The notes under the pieces are model-generated. The model ran no database searches. It was not told the DNA's origin and saw only the letters and a program-made list of their open reading frames with translations. Below are positions 25,975 through 33,126 of a DNA stretch of 40,802 nt, one piece after another (position 1 is the first letter of the stretch; each line of letters opens with the position of its first letter). Source of the DNA: an uncultured Bacilli bacterium (GTDB lineage Bacteria; Bacillota_I; Bacilli_A; RF39; UBA660); NCBI GenBank assembly GCA_947627375.1, contig CANQVR010000003.1, positions 1 to 40,802 of the forward strand, read 5' to 3'. Made by a program: the position numbers and the translations under genes.

Positions 25975-26421
25975 ATGAAAGTAGGTATAGCTAGTGATCA
26001 TAGAGGTTATGATTTAAAAAAATATTTGAAAGAAAATTTAAATGATTATGAAATAATTGATTATGGTACTTATTCAAATGAAGCAGTAGATTATCCTGAT
26101 TATGGTTTTTTACTTGGAGAAAAAGTATCAGAACAAGAAGTAGATTATGGAATTGCAATATGTGGTTCTGGTATTGGTATCAGCATTGCCTGCAATAAAG
26201 TTAAAGGAATACGTTGTGCAAAAGTATCTAGTGTAAGTGATGCACGAATGACAAGAATTGATAATGATGCTAATATTGTAGCGATTTCTTCAAATACTAA
26301 AAACGAGGAAGCATTAGAAATTGTAAATGTGTTTTTAACTACTGCTTTTTCACAAGAAGAAAGACATCATCGAAGAGTTGAAAAAATAAAAAAATATGAG
26401 GAAGAACATTATGAGTGTTAA
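25975..26421 (+). CDS. rpiB: Ribose-5-phosphate isomerase B (RpiB/LacAB family)
   Basis: Interconverts ribose 5-phosphate and ribulose 5-phosphate in the pentose phosphate pathway. SDHRGYDLKK at the N-terminus and CGSGIGISIACNKVKGIRCA with the catalytic Cys63 are the family signatures. 148 aa. GAAAGGGTGA precedes the ATG at 25975. A TATAAT (25954-25959) lies upstream with only a poly-T -35. Related sugar-phosphate isomerases of the family (LacA/LacB) are possible but less likely alone. Confidence 0.9.
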   Translation: MKVGIASDHRGYDLKKYLKENLNDYEIIDYGTYSNEAVDYPDYGFLLGEKVSEQEVDYGIAICGSGIGISIACNKVKGIRCAKVSSVSDARMTRIDNDANIVAISSNTKNEEALEIVNVFLTTAFSQEERHHRRVEKIKKYEEEHYEC

Positions 26422-26608
26422 GTTTTTTATTTATATTTTTGTCACAATACTTGTGATTTGGGCGATGGATTCTTTAAATATTAATAGATTTTTTAAAAAA
26501 AATAAAGTTATTCAAGCACAAGTGTTTTATGTTTTACTTGGACTTTCAATGATTTATTTAATTACTAATTTTATTTTTGATTTATTTACTTCATATAAAA
26601 TTTTTTAA
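26411..26608 (+). CDS. DUF1146 (YwzB-like) membrane protein
   Basis: 65-aa protein with two transmembrane helices (about residues 4-22 and 40-60) around a short basic loop, FKKNKVIQAQVFYVLL, which is the family signature. Function unknown. The ATG at 26411 overlaps the rpiB end by 11 nt and is preceded by GAGGAAG. In Bacillus ywzB lies close to murAA, spoIID and spoIIQ, matching this neighbourhood. Confidence 0.8.
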   Translation: MSVKFFIYIFVTILVIWAMDSLNINRFFKKNKVIQAQVFYVLLGLSMIYLITNFIFDLFTSYKIF

Positions 26609-26658
26609 AAATAGTATAAAAAATATTATTTGTGCCAAACTCTTAATGAGGTGAAAAA

Positions 26659-27372
26659 ATGAAAAGAAGAAAATTAAAACAAGGAGTTTGGATTAGTCTT
26701 TATCTAGTATTAATAGTAGGTTTAGTTTTTAGTGCTTATGCATTAAGGAACGCTATGAGATCATCTACTAATGATAATGATGATAAAAATCAATATGTTT
26801 CTAGTTCGATAGTAGATGAAGATGTACCTGTTATTAATGAAGTTACAAAAATCATTAATCCTTATAATGCAGAAGGTGTAAGTATTGCTAAGACTTATTA
26901 TGATTATCAAGCAGAAGCTGCTGAACAAGAAAAATCAATTATTTATCATGATAATACTTATATGCAAAACTCAGGAGTTGATTATGTTTTAAATACAACT
27001 TTTGATGTCTTAAGTGTAATGGATGGTACTGTTACTAGTGTTAAAGATGATGAGCTTGTTGGAAAAACAATCGAAATAAAACATGATAATGATTATGTTA
27101 GTGTTTATCAAAGTTTATCAGAAGTATCTTTGAAAAAAGGAGATACTGTTAAACAAGGTGATGTAATTGGTAAGAGTGGTACTAATAAACTTGATGGAGA
27201 CTTAGGAAATCATTTACATTTTGAACTTTATGTTAATGGTCAAGTTGTTAATCCAGTAAATTATGTAGATAAAGAAATCAAAAAAGATAATAGTTCTACA
27301 ACTAATAAAACAAACGAAGAGAATAATTCTAATAATACGACAACTGAAGAAAATAAAAATAATCAAGAATAG
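26659..27372 (+). CDS. spoIIQ: Stage II sporulation protein Q (LytM-fold)
   Basis: Forespore membrane protein that joins SpoIIIAH across the intermembrane space and is needed for engulfment and the feeding channel. One N-terminal transmembrane helix (about residues 9-29), a short linker, an LytM/M23 domain (about 85-205), and a Thr/Asn/Glu-rich tail. The first zinc His of M23 is replaced: NSGVD stands where active enzymes have HxxxD, as reported for Bacillus SpoIIQ. HLHFE is kept. This and its position before spoIIID favour SpoIIQ over a general hydrolase. spoIID, often next door, is absent. Confidence 0.82.
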   Translation: MKRRKLKQGVWISLYLVLIVGLVFSAYALRNAMRSSTNDNDDKNQYVSSSIVDEDVPVINEVTKIINPYNAEGVSIAKTYYDYQAEAAEQEKSIIYHDNTYMQNSGVDYVLNTTFDVLSVMDGTVTSVKDDELVGKTIEIKHDNDYVSVYQSLSEVSLKKGDTVKQGDVIGKSGTNKLDGDLGNHLHFELYVNGQVVNPVNYVDKEIKKDNSSTTNKTNEENNSNNTTTEENKNNQE

Positions 27373-27392
27373 GAAGCGGAAGCTTCTTTTTT
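27371..27392 (+). terminator. Intrinsic terminator after spoIIQ
   Basis: AGGAAGC and GCTTCTT form a 7-bp stem (one G-U) with a GGAA tetraloop followed by T; the left arm starts in the stop codon. Confidence 0.82.
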
Positions 27393-27437
27393 CATAAAAA
27401 AATTTCTTTTTTATATAATTAAACAGGAAGGAGTTAT

Positions 27438-27683
27438 ATGAAAGAGAAATTAAAAACTAGGATCTTAAATGAAGGAAATAGAATTGTGGAAACTGGGAAA
27501 ACTTTAAGAGAATTAGCGCTTGAATTTGGTGTTAGTAAAAGTACTATTCATAAAGATATGCAGACTAAACTAATTCATTTAGATGAAGATTTATATAGGA
27601 AAGTTCAAAAGGTATTTTGGGAACATTTGGAGTCTAGATATTACTTAGGAGGAGAAAACTCTAAAAAAAATATAAAAAAATAA
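27438..27683 (+). CDS. spoIIID: Sporulation transcription factor SpoIIID
   Basis: Mother-cell DNA-binding regulator that acts between sigma-E and sigma-K. 81 aa with a helix-turn-helix TLRELALEFGVSKSTIHKDM, then a C-terminal helix and basic end containing YLGGENSKKN, which match the family well. AGGAAGGAG precedes the ATG. mbl follows, as in Bacillus. Confidence 0.92.
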   Translation: MKEKLKTRILNEGNRIVETGKTLRELALEFGVSKSTIHKDMQTKLIHLDEDLYRKVQKVFWEHLESRYYLGGENSKKNIKK

Positions 27684-27684
27684 T

Positions 27685-27702
27685 ATAAAATCTAGATTTT
27701 AT
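27685..27702 (+). repeat. 18-bp perfect palindrome before mbl
   Basis: ATAAAATCTAGATTTTAT is perfectly self-complementary, immediately upstream of a TG-G-TAAAAT extended -10 (27702-27710). Its place fits an operator; as RNA it would only form a hairpin without a T run. Confidence 0.6.
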
Positions 27703-27710
27703 GGTAAAAT
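27702..27710 (+). promoter_or_regulatory. Extended -10 promoter of mbl
   Basis: TGGTAAAAT with no good -35 at 16-18 bp; the 18-bp palindrome occupies the spacer. Confidence 0.45.
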
Positions 27711-27735
27711 AATAAGGAGAAAGAGGAGGAAGAAG

Positions 27736-28731
27736 ATGTTAGCAAAAAATATAGGTATTGACTTAGGAACAGCCAATGTATTAATTTATGTAAAAGATCA
27801 AGGGATTGTGCTAAATGAGCCTAGCATTGTAGCAATAGATACTGAAACAAAAAGAGTAATTGCCGTTGGACGTGAAGCAAATGATATGTTAGGGAGAACT
27901 CCAGGAAAAGTAAAAGCTATTAAGCCTATGAAAGACGGAGTTATTGCGGATTTTGAAATCACTGAAATAATGTTAAATACTTTTATTAAAAAGATTAAAG
28001 CTAAATCTATTTTCACTCGTCCTAAAATATTAATATGTTGTCCATCTAATATTACTCCTGTTGAAAAAAATGCTATACGTGAAGCAGCAGAAAGAACAGG
28101 AGCTAAAAAAGTTTATATTGAAGAAGAACCTAAAGTTGCAGCTATAGGGGCAGGTATGGATATTTCTAAACCAACTGCTAATATGGTTATCGATATCGGT
28201 GGAGGAACTACTGATATTGCAATACTTTCACTTGATGATATAGTAAATTCTACATCTATTAGATGTGCTGGTAATGTATTTGATCAAGATATTATTAAAT
28301 ATATTAAGGATAAGTACAAATTACTTATTGGAGATCCAACAGCTGAAGATATTAAGATTAATTTTGGTAATGTATTTAATCCTAGTAAAAAGGAAACTAT
28401 GGAGATTAAAGGAAGAAATTTAGTTACTGGTCTTCCACATACTATAACTATTACTCAAAATGAAACTTTAGATGCTTTACGTGAAAGTATTTATAAAATT
28501 ATCAAGGCAACTACTAATGTTTTAGAACAAACACCTCCTGAGTTATCTGCAGATATTGTCGATAAAGGCATTGTTTTAACTGGAGGAGGAGCAATGATAA
28601 AGGGGTTACCAGAACTTTTGTCGAAAGAATTAGAAGTACCTGTATTTATTGCAGATGATCCACTAACTTGTGTTGCAAATGGAACAGGTGTACTTTTAGA
28701 AAATGTTGGTAAATTAGAAGAAGAAAATTAA
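27736..28731 (+). CDS. mbl: MreB-family cell shape protein Mbl
   Basis: Actin-like filament protein that guides lateral wall synthesis. Nucleotide-binding motifs are IGIDLGTANVLIYV (phosphate 1), VIDIGGGTTDIAIL (phosphate 2) and GIVLTGGGAMIKGL (adenosine). 331 aa, family length. AGGAGGAA precedes the ATG. It is called Mbl rather than MreB because it follows spoIIID; sequence alone would allow MreB. Confidence 0.88.
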   Translation: MLAKNIGIDLGTANVLIYVKDQGIVLNEPSIVAIDTETKRVIAVGREANDMLGRTPGKVKAIKPMKDGVIADFEITEIMLNTFIKKIKAKSIFTRPKILICCPSNITPVEKNAIREAAERTGAKKVYIEEEPKVAAIGAGMDISKPTANMVIDIGGGTTDIAILSLDDIVNSTSIRCAGNVFDQDIIKYIKDKYKLLIGDPTAEDIKINFGNVFNPSKKETMEIKGRNLVTGLPHTITITQNETLDALRESIYKIIKATTNVLEQTPPELSADIVDKGIVLTGGGAMIKGLPELLSKELEVPVFIADDPLTCVANGTGVLLENVGKLEEEN

Positions 28732-28814
28732 TATAAATTTGATTTGTTTTGAAGGAATTTGGTAAAAAAAACCAAAAAAAATAAATTTTTTTCAAAAAAC
28801 ACTTGATTTTTAGG

Positions 28815-28854
28815 CAGAAGTTTTGTACTATATGTAAACTTCTGTAATTTTTTT
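28815..28854 (+). terminator. Intrinsic terminator after mbl
   Basis: CAGAAGTTT and AAACTTCTG form a perfect 9-bp stem with a 12-nt loop, followed by TAA and seven T. It lies about 85 bp after the mbl stop. Confidence 0.78.
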
Positions 28855-28924
28855 GTTTTATTATAGAATTTTATTTGATATAATTTATTTAGATTATATT
28901 AAATAAAAGAAATGAGGTATCGAT

Positions 28925-30022
28925 ATGCAATATGAAGTTTTAAATGCACTAAGAATAGTCGGAATTACATTTTTATTTTCGGTTGCAATCATGCCCTTAA
29001 TGAAGAAAATTGCAGTCCATATTGGAGCACTTGATGTTCCAAGGAGTGAAGAAGGACATAGACATATTCATAAAAAGACCGTGCCTAAACTTGGAGGTGT
29101 CGGTATTTTCTTGTCGTTCCTTCTTGGTTATATGCTATTTGGCGAACAAAGTTTACGTATGAATTCTATTTTAATAGGAAGTTTTATTGTCGTTTTAACG
29201 GGCATCATTGATGATATTAAACCTATAAGAGCTTATCAAAAACTACTCGGTCACTTAATTGCAGCTTGTGTGATTGTTTTTTATGGAGGAATATTATTAA
29301 GTGATATTACAGCTTTTGGATTTTATATTAATTTTGGTAAATGGGCTTATCCTATAACAATATTTTTTATTGTAGCTTGTACCAATATTATTAATCTTAT
29401 CGATGGTCTCGATGGCTTAAGTGGCGGAATTTGTTGTATATTTTATTTGACAATAGGTATAATCGGATTTTATCAAGCAAGATATGGGAGTTTGGTAATG
29501 TTACTAACTTTTATTATGCTAGGCTCTACATTTGGCTTTTTGATGCATAATTTTTATCCTGCGAAAATTTTTGCTGGAGATTGTGCTACATTTATGGGAT
29601 TTATTATTTCTATTATAACTTTATTGGAATTTAAGGGAGCCGCACTTACTTCACTTTTTGTTCCGTTAATGATTTTGGGAATACCTATATTAGATACATC
29701 TTTTGCTATAATTAGGAGGTTATTAAAAGGACAGCCTATTTTTGCGCCGGATAAAGAGCATATTCACCACCAATTGTTAGGGATGAATTTTTCTCAGAAA
29801 ACTACAGTACTGATTATTTACGGTATAAATATTTTATTTGCTCTGGCATCTATCTTTTATATATTAAAAGATCCGATGCTTGGTAGGATTATTTATATTA
29901 TATTATTTATAATAGTAGCTTGGTTTGTCTTTAGAACAACGATTATTTCTGAAAAAAATAAAAAGATAACTGATAGAATTAAGTCTAAATTGAGAGCTTT
30001 TAGGCATGATATTAAGAAGTAA
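28925..30022 (+). CDS. tagO: Undecaprenyl-phosphate GlcNAc-1-phosphate transferase (TagO/WecA family)
   Basis: Membrane enzyme that starts teichoic acid or other surface polymer synthesis on undecaprenyl phosphate. About ten to eleven transmembrane helices, with GGVGIFLSFLLGY, the Asp-rich GIIDDIKPI, NLIDGLDGLSGG, FAGDCATFMGF and the HIHH motif in DKEHIHHQLLG of the MraY/WecA superfamily. 365 aa. GAGGTAT precedes the ATG, and a TATAAT (28879-28884) lies upstream. It ends at a strong terminator. Confidence 0.92.
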   Translation: MQYEVLNALRIVGITFLFSVAIMPLMKKIAVHIGALDVPRSEEGHRHIHKKTVPKLGGVGIFLSFLLGYMLFGEQSLRMNSILIGSFIVVLTGIIDDIKPIRAYQKLLGHLIAACVIVFYGGILLSDITAFGFYINFGKWAYPITIFFIVACTNIINLIDGLDGLSGGICCIFYLTIGIIGFYQARYGSLVMLLTFIMLGSTFGFLMHNFYPAKIFAGDCATFMGFIISIITLLEFKGAALTSLFVPLMILGIPILDTSFAIIRRLLKGQPIFAPDKEHIHHQLLGMNFSQKTTVLIIYGINILFALASIFYILKDPMLGRIIYIILFIIVAWFVFRTTIISEKNKKITDRIKSKLRAFRHDIKK

Positions 30023-30053
30023 CTACATCCCAAAAATAAAGTAGTTACTTTTT
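30017..30053 (+). terminator. Intrinsic terminator after tagO
   Basis: AAGTAACTAC and GTAGTTACTT form a perfect 10-bp stem with a 14-nt loop and following T run; the left arm contains the stop codon. Confidence 0.85.
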
Positions 30054-30100
30054 ATTTGAATTAAAGGAGTAGTAAAAAATAATGTAGGAAGGGTGAGATA

Positions 30101-30829
30101 ATGATCAATTTCATAGTAGTTGATGATGATAGAACATATTTAAAGAATATGTGTAATATCATTGAAAAATTTATTGTTAATTATGATTTTGATTACGAAA
30201 TTTTTACTTTTACTAAGTATGATGATGAGTTTGAAAAGATAGTTAAAAGTGATAGAGGTTTTAAAATTTATTTACTTGATATTGAAACTCCTAATGGTAC
30301 TGGTCTTGATGCTTCTAGAATGATTAGAGAAGATTATGACGATTGGATTTCAATTATTTTAATAGTTACTTCTTATGGTGAGTATAAAATGGAAGTTTTC
30401 GCTAAGAGACTTTATATATCATCTTTTATTCATAAGAGTGAAGACGGAAAAGAAGTTATTATTGAAGAATTAGGAAAAGCTATAAAGAATTATGATAATA
30501 GACCTAAAAGTATAAGAGTAAAATCTCATAACGTTGTTAGTACTATTGAATACAGAAATATAATTAATATTGAGAAAATAATCGATAGTAAAAAATGTCT
30601 TATCAGAACTACTTCAGGTAATAAAATTTATCAAGGAAGTTTAAAAACAATTATGAAAAAGTTAGATGATAAAAGATTTATTCAAGTTCATAAAAGTTTA
30701 ATTGTCAATGAGGATTATATTGATTATTTTCTTAAAAAAGAGAATAAATTGGTTTTTAAGAATGGTAGTTTTACTTATGATGTTTCTAGAGATAAGAAGA
30801 AGGAGTTGAAACAGTATGTTAATGACTAA
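30101..30829 (+). CDS. LytTR-family response regulator (AgrA/ComE-like)
   Basis: Cytoplasmic regulator with a receiver domain (about residues 1-125; acidic VVDDD, phospho-acceptor Asp60 in YLLDIETP, Lys in FIHKSED) and a LytTR DNA-binding domain (about 140-240; FIQVHKSLIVN is the family signature). 242 aa. GAAGGGTGA precedes the ATG. The kinase gene overlaps its end by 14 nt, so they form a two-component pair. A weak TTGAAT-16-AATAAT promoter (30056-30083) lies just after the tagO terminator. No adjacent peptide precursor was found. Confidence 0.9.
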   Translation: MINFIVVDDDRTYLKNMCNIIEKFIVNYDFDYEIFTFTKYDDEFEKIVKSDRGFKIYLLDIETPNGTGLDASRMIREDYDDWISIILIVTSYGEYKMEVFAKRLYISSFIHKSEDGKEVIIEELGKAIKNYDNRPKSIRVKSHNVVSTIEYRNIINIEKIIDSKKCLIRTTSGNKIYQGSLKTIMKKLDDKRFIQVHKSLIVNEDYIDYFLKKENKLVFKNGSFTYDVSRDKKKELKQYVND

Positions 30830-32078
30830 TATTATTTGTTGTGTATTAAATACGATTTTGGGTTTTATAATTATTAGAGATTTAACTAATAATTCATGTA
30901 AGTTATTTAATATTAATAATTTAATACAAATAAGTATTTTAGTAATTCTATCAGTTCTTTTATATAGTGTTCGGTATAATCCTATTTATACTTTGAGTGT
31001 TTATGTCTTTTCTATTATTATATATAAATATATATTTGATGAAGATCTTTTTAATATAATTATTTTAGTCAGTATATTTTTTCTCTTAATGTTGATGTCT
31101 GATATTATAGTATCATGTTTATCGATGTATTTTATAAATATTAAATCAGTACGAGGTGTATGGTATTTAAAACTATTTGGTAATATTGCAGTAGTAGTGT
31201 TAACTTTTTTAGTTTATAATATCCATGCAGTTAAAATTTATTTTAAAAGTTATATTTCTAAACTTGATAATAATAAGAAAACATCGACCATTATATTTTT
31301 TTTACTACTTATGATTATATGTGTTTATATGTTGTATAATATTTCTGTTGTACATGGATTTGATAGTAATTATTTAGTTGATTTGATTGTTTTAAGTGCA
31401 TTTTTCTTTTTAGTAATTATTTTTATAAATGAAAAGAATAATTATTATAAATTAGAATCTGAATATGAAAATTTATTTAATTTTGCACAGGAATTTGAAG
31501 AAAGAATAGAAAACGAGGAGTATAAAAATCATGAATATAAAAACCAGTTAGCAATTTTAATTGGTTTAAGTGATGATAAAGAAGTAATAGATGCTATTCA
31601 CAGTTTTATAGAAAAAAATAAATTTGTAGAAGAAGAATGGATTAAAGGACTTAGATATCTTCCTAAAAGTATATTAAAAGGATTAATTTTTTATAAGTTT
31701 TCTATTGCTAAGAAGAATAATATTAATATTGCAATCGATGTAAGTCATAAAGCTATATCTTTAGTTGAAAAATTAAATGATCAACAATTACAAGTTTTAT
31801 GTAGTTTACTTAATATTTATTTTGATAAAGCCATAGATAATGCTACTAAGACTGAGGATAAAAATATATTATTAGAAATATATATTAAAAAGGGTAAATT
31901 AAATATTACTATTACTAGTAGTATTTTAGAAAATATGAAGATTGATAAAATATATATAAGGAAAAAAGGGTTTAAACTTTTAGAACAGATTCTTTATAGA
32001 AATTATGAATGGATTAACATTGGTCAAAAGATAATTGATGATAATTATTATGTTCAAGAAATTGAAATAAAAAATTAA
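30816..32078 (+). CDS. GHKL-type sensor histidine kinase (AgrC-like), divergent ATP site
   Basis: Membrane sensor with about six transmembrane helices (residues 5-205), a coiled segment (205-235), a phospho-acceptor region NHEYKNQL (His239) and a C-terminal GHKL ATPase-like domain. The N box is visible (YFDKAIDNATK), but the glycine-rich G box expected near the C-terminus is replaced by RKKGFKLLEQI, with no GxGL. 420 aa. It could be a kinase with a minimal ATP lid or a degenerate one. The ATG at 30816 is used, with AGGAG 10 nt upstream; ATG 30822 is an alternative. Confidence 0.82.
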   Translation: MLMTNIICCVLNTILGFIIIRDLTNNSCKLFNINNLIQISILVILSVLLYSVRYNPIYTLSVYVFSIIIYKYIFDEDLFNIIILVSIFFLLMLMSDIIVSCLSMYFINIKSVRGVWYLKLFGNIAVVVLTFLVYNIHAVKIYFKSYISKLDNNKKTSTIIFFLLLMIICVYMLYNISVVHGFDSNYLVDLIVLSAFFFLVIIFINEKNNYYKLESEYENLFNFAQEFEERIENEEYKNHEYKNQLAILIGLSDDKEVIDAIHSFIEKNKFVEEEWIKGLRYLPKSILKGLIFYKFSIAKKNNINIAIDVSHKAISLVEKLNDQQLQVLCSLLNIYFDKAIDNATKTEDKNILLEIYIKKGKLNITITSSILENMKIDKIYIRKKGFKLLEQILYRNYEWINIGQKIIDDNYYVQEIEIKN

Positions 32079-32222
32079 AAAAATGCATTTCGCGGCCTAA
32101 AAACGACAATTGAGGGAAAAATTATTTTTTTAGCTTATTCATATGATAAAGTGATAATAACATCTGAGAAGAAAGCATATCTAGAAAAAAAGCAAAAAAA
32201 ATAATAGAAGGTGAGGTGCGAA

Positions 32223-32441
32223 GTGATTAGTAGAGTCAAGTGGTTCAATAACGAAAAAGGTTATGGCTTTATTGAATATAAAGATAATCAAGATGTCTTT
32301 GTGCATTATTCTGCAATTCAAACTGATGGTTATAAAACTTTATCTGAGGGACAATTAGTTAGTTTCAAGATGATAGAAACAGTTAAAGGATTACAAGCTT
32401 TGAATGTAACTTTAGTCGAAGACAATATGACTACAAACTAG
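32223..32441 (+). CDS. Cold shock domain protein
   Basis: 72-aa single-stranded nucleic acid binding protein (CspA family). RNP1 KGYGFIEY and RNP2-like VFVHYSAI are present after VKWFNNE. The track uses a GTG at 32211; a second GTG at 32223 lies behind AAGGTGAGGTG and gives a normal Csp N-terminus, so it is preferred, though both are possible. The 144-bp upstream gap is typical of long csp leaders, but no clear promoter could be assigned. Confidence 0.88.
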   Translation: MISRVKWFNNEKGYGFIEYKDNQDVFVHYSAIQTDGYKTLSEGQLVSFKMIETVKGLQALNVTLVEDNMTTN

Positions 32442-32455
32442 TGTAGTCTTTTTTT
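32429..32455 (+). terminator. Intrinsic terminator after the cold shock gene
   Basis: GACTACA and TGTAGTC form a perfect 7-bp stem; the loop AACTAG holds the stop codon; seven T follow. Confidence 0.88.
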
Positions 32456-32478
32456 ATTAAATAATAAATTTTAGTTTA

Positions 32479-32508
32479 TTGATTTATCCATTTATTCTAT
32501 GTTATAAT
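32479..32508 (+). promoter_or_regulatory. Predicted promoter of hpf
   Basis: TTGATT (32479-32484), 18 bp, TATAAT (32503-32508) with TGT before it. Confidence 0.7.
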
Positions 32509-32533
32509 TGGTCTATATATAGGAGGGATTTTT

Positions 32534-33064
32534 ATGGAAATCGTAATAAGAGGTGACAAATTAAAAGTTACCGATTCAATGAAAAAATATATTGAAGAGA
32601 AAATAAGTAAGCTTGAAAAATATTTACAAAAAAGTGAAGATGTAAGAGCGATGGTAGTAGTAAAGATTAGAAATCACAAACAAGTAATAGAAGTTACTAT
32701 TCCTTTAAAATCTTTAATCTTAAGAAGTGAAGAAGCTCAAGAAGATATTTATGCTGCAGTTGATGTGGCTATTGATAAACTAGAAAGACAAATTAGAAAA
32801 AATAAAACTAAATTAATGGCAAGACAAACTAAAAATGTACAACCTGAGTTTTATATGGAAAAAATAGAAGATGAAGAAAGAGAAAAAAGTGTAGTTGTTA
32901 AAAGAAAATTAATCGAGGTAAAACCTATGAGTGAAGAGGAAGCTATTTTACAACTAGAACTTTTAGGACATCAGTTTTATATGTATAAAGATAGTGATAC
33001 TATGAAACCAGTTGTTGTTTATAAGAGAAAAGATGGAGGATATGGGATAATTGAATCAGAATAG
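32534..33064 (+). CDS. hpf: Long-form ribosome hibernation promoting factor
   Basis: Binds 30S subunits and dimerises 70S ribosomes to 100S particles in stationary phase. The N-terminal S30AE domain (about residues 1-100; KVTDSMKKYIEEKISKLEKY) is joined by a charged linker to the C-terminal dimerisation domain (about 122-176; EEAILQLELLGHQFYMYKD), which defines the long form. AGGAGGG precedes the ATG. secA follows, as in many Firmicutes. Confidence 0.93.
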   Translation: MEIVIRGDKLKVTDSMKKYIEEKISKLEKYLQKSEDVRAMVVVKIRNHKQVIEVTIPLKSLILRSEEAQEDIYAAVDVAIDKLERQIRKNKTKLMARQTKNVQPEFYMEKIEDEEREKSVVVKRKLIEVKPMSEEEAILQLELLGHQFYMYKDSDTMKPVVVYKRKDGGYGIIESE

Positions 33065-33088
33065 AAGAAATATCTTTTATTCTTTTTT
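33058..33088 (+). terminator. Intrinsic terminator after hpf
   Basis: AGAATAGAAGA and TCTTTTATTCT pair over 11 positions (one G-U) with the loop AATA and a T run; the left arm contains the stop codon. Confidence 0.85.
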
Positions 33089-33094
33089 CTTTTT

Positions 33095-33103
33095 TGTTAT
33101 AAT
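33095..33103 (+). promoter_or_regulatory. Extended -10 promoter of secA
   Basis: TGTTATAAT directly after the hpf terminator, with only a T-rich -35 region. Confidence 0.55.
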
Positions 33104-33126
33104 ATCTAAATGAGGAGATGATTCTT

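Noticed and set aside
28745-28800. TTTGGT/ACCAAA and TGTTTTGAA/TTCAAAAAACA repeats after mbl
   Set aside because: No T run follows on the plus strand and the second pair is imperfect; the hairpin at 28815 is the better terminator.
30063-30087. Start-stop mini ORF (ATG TAG) behind AAAGGAG before the LytTR gene
   Set aside because: Spacing to the ATG is about 12 nt and the predicted transcript start lies after it, so it is probably not translated.
32079-32202. Open frame of about 41 codons after the kinase stop, with a GC-richer start (GCATTTCGCGGCC)
   Set aside because: No ATG or ribosome binding site in that frame; it is probably the long 5' region of the cold shock gene, and the openness may be chance.
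32484-32491. TTATCCAT as a DnaA box near parAB-type genes
   Set aside because: A single imperfect match in the hpf promoter region; no cluster that would mark an origin.
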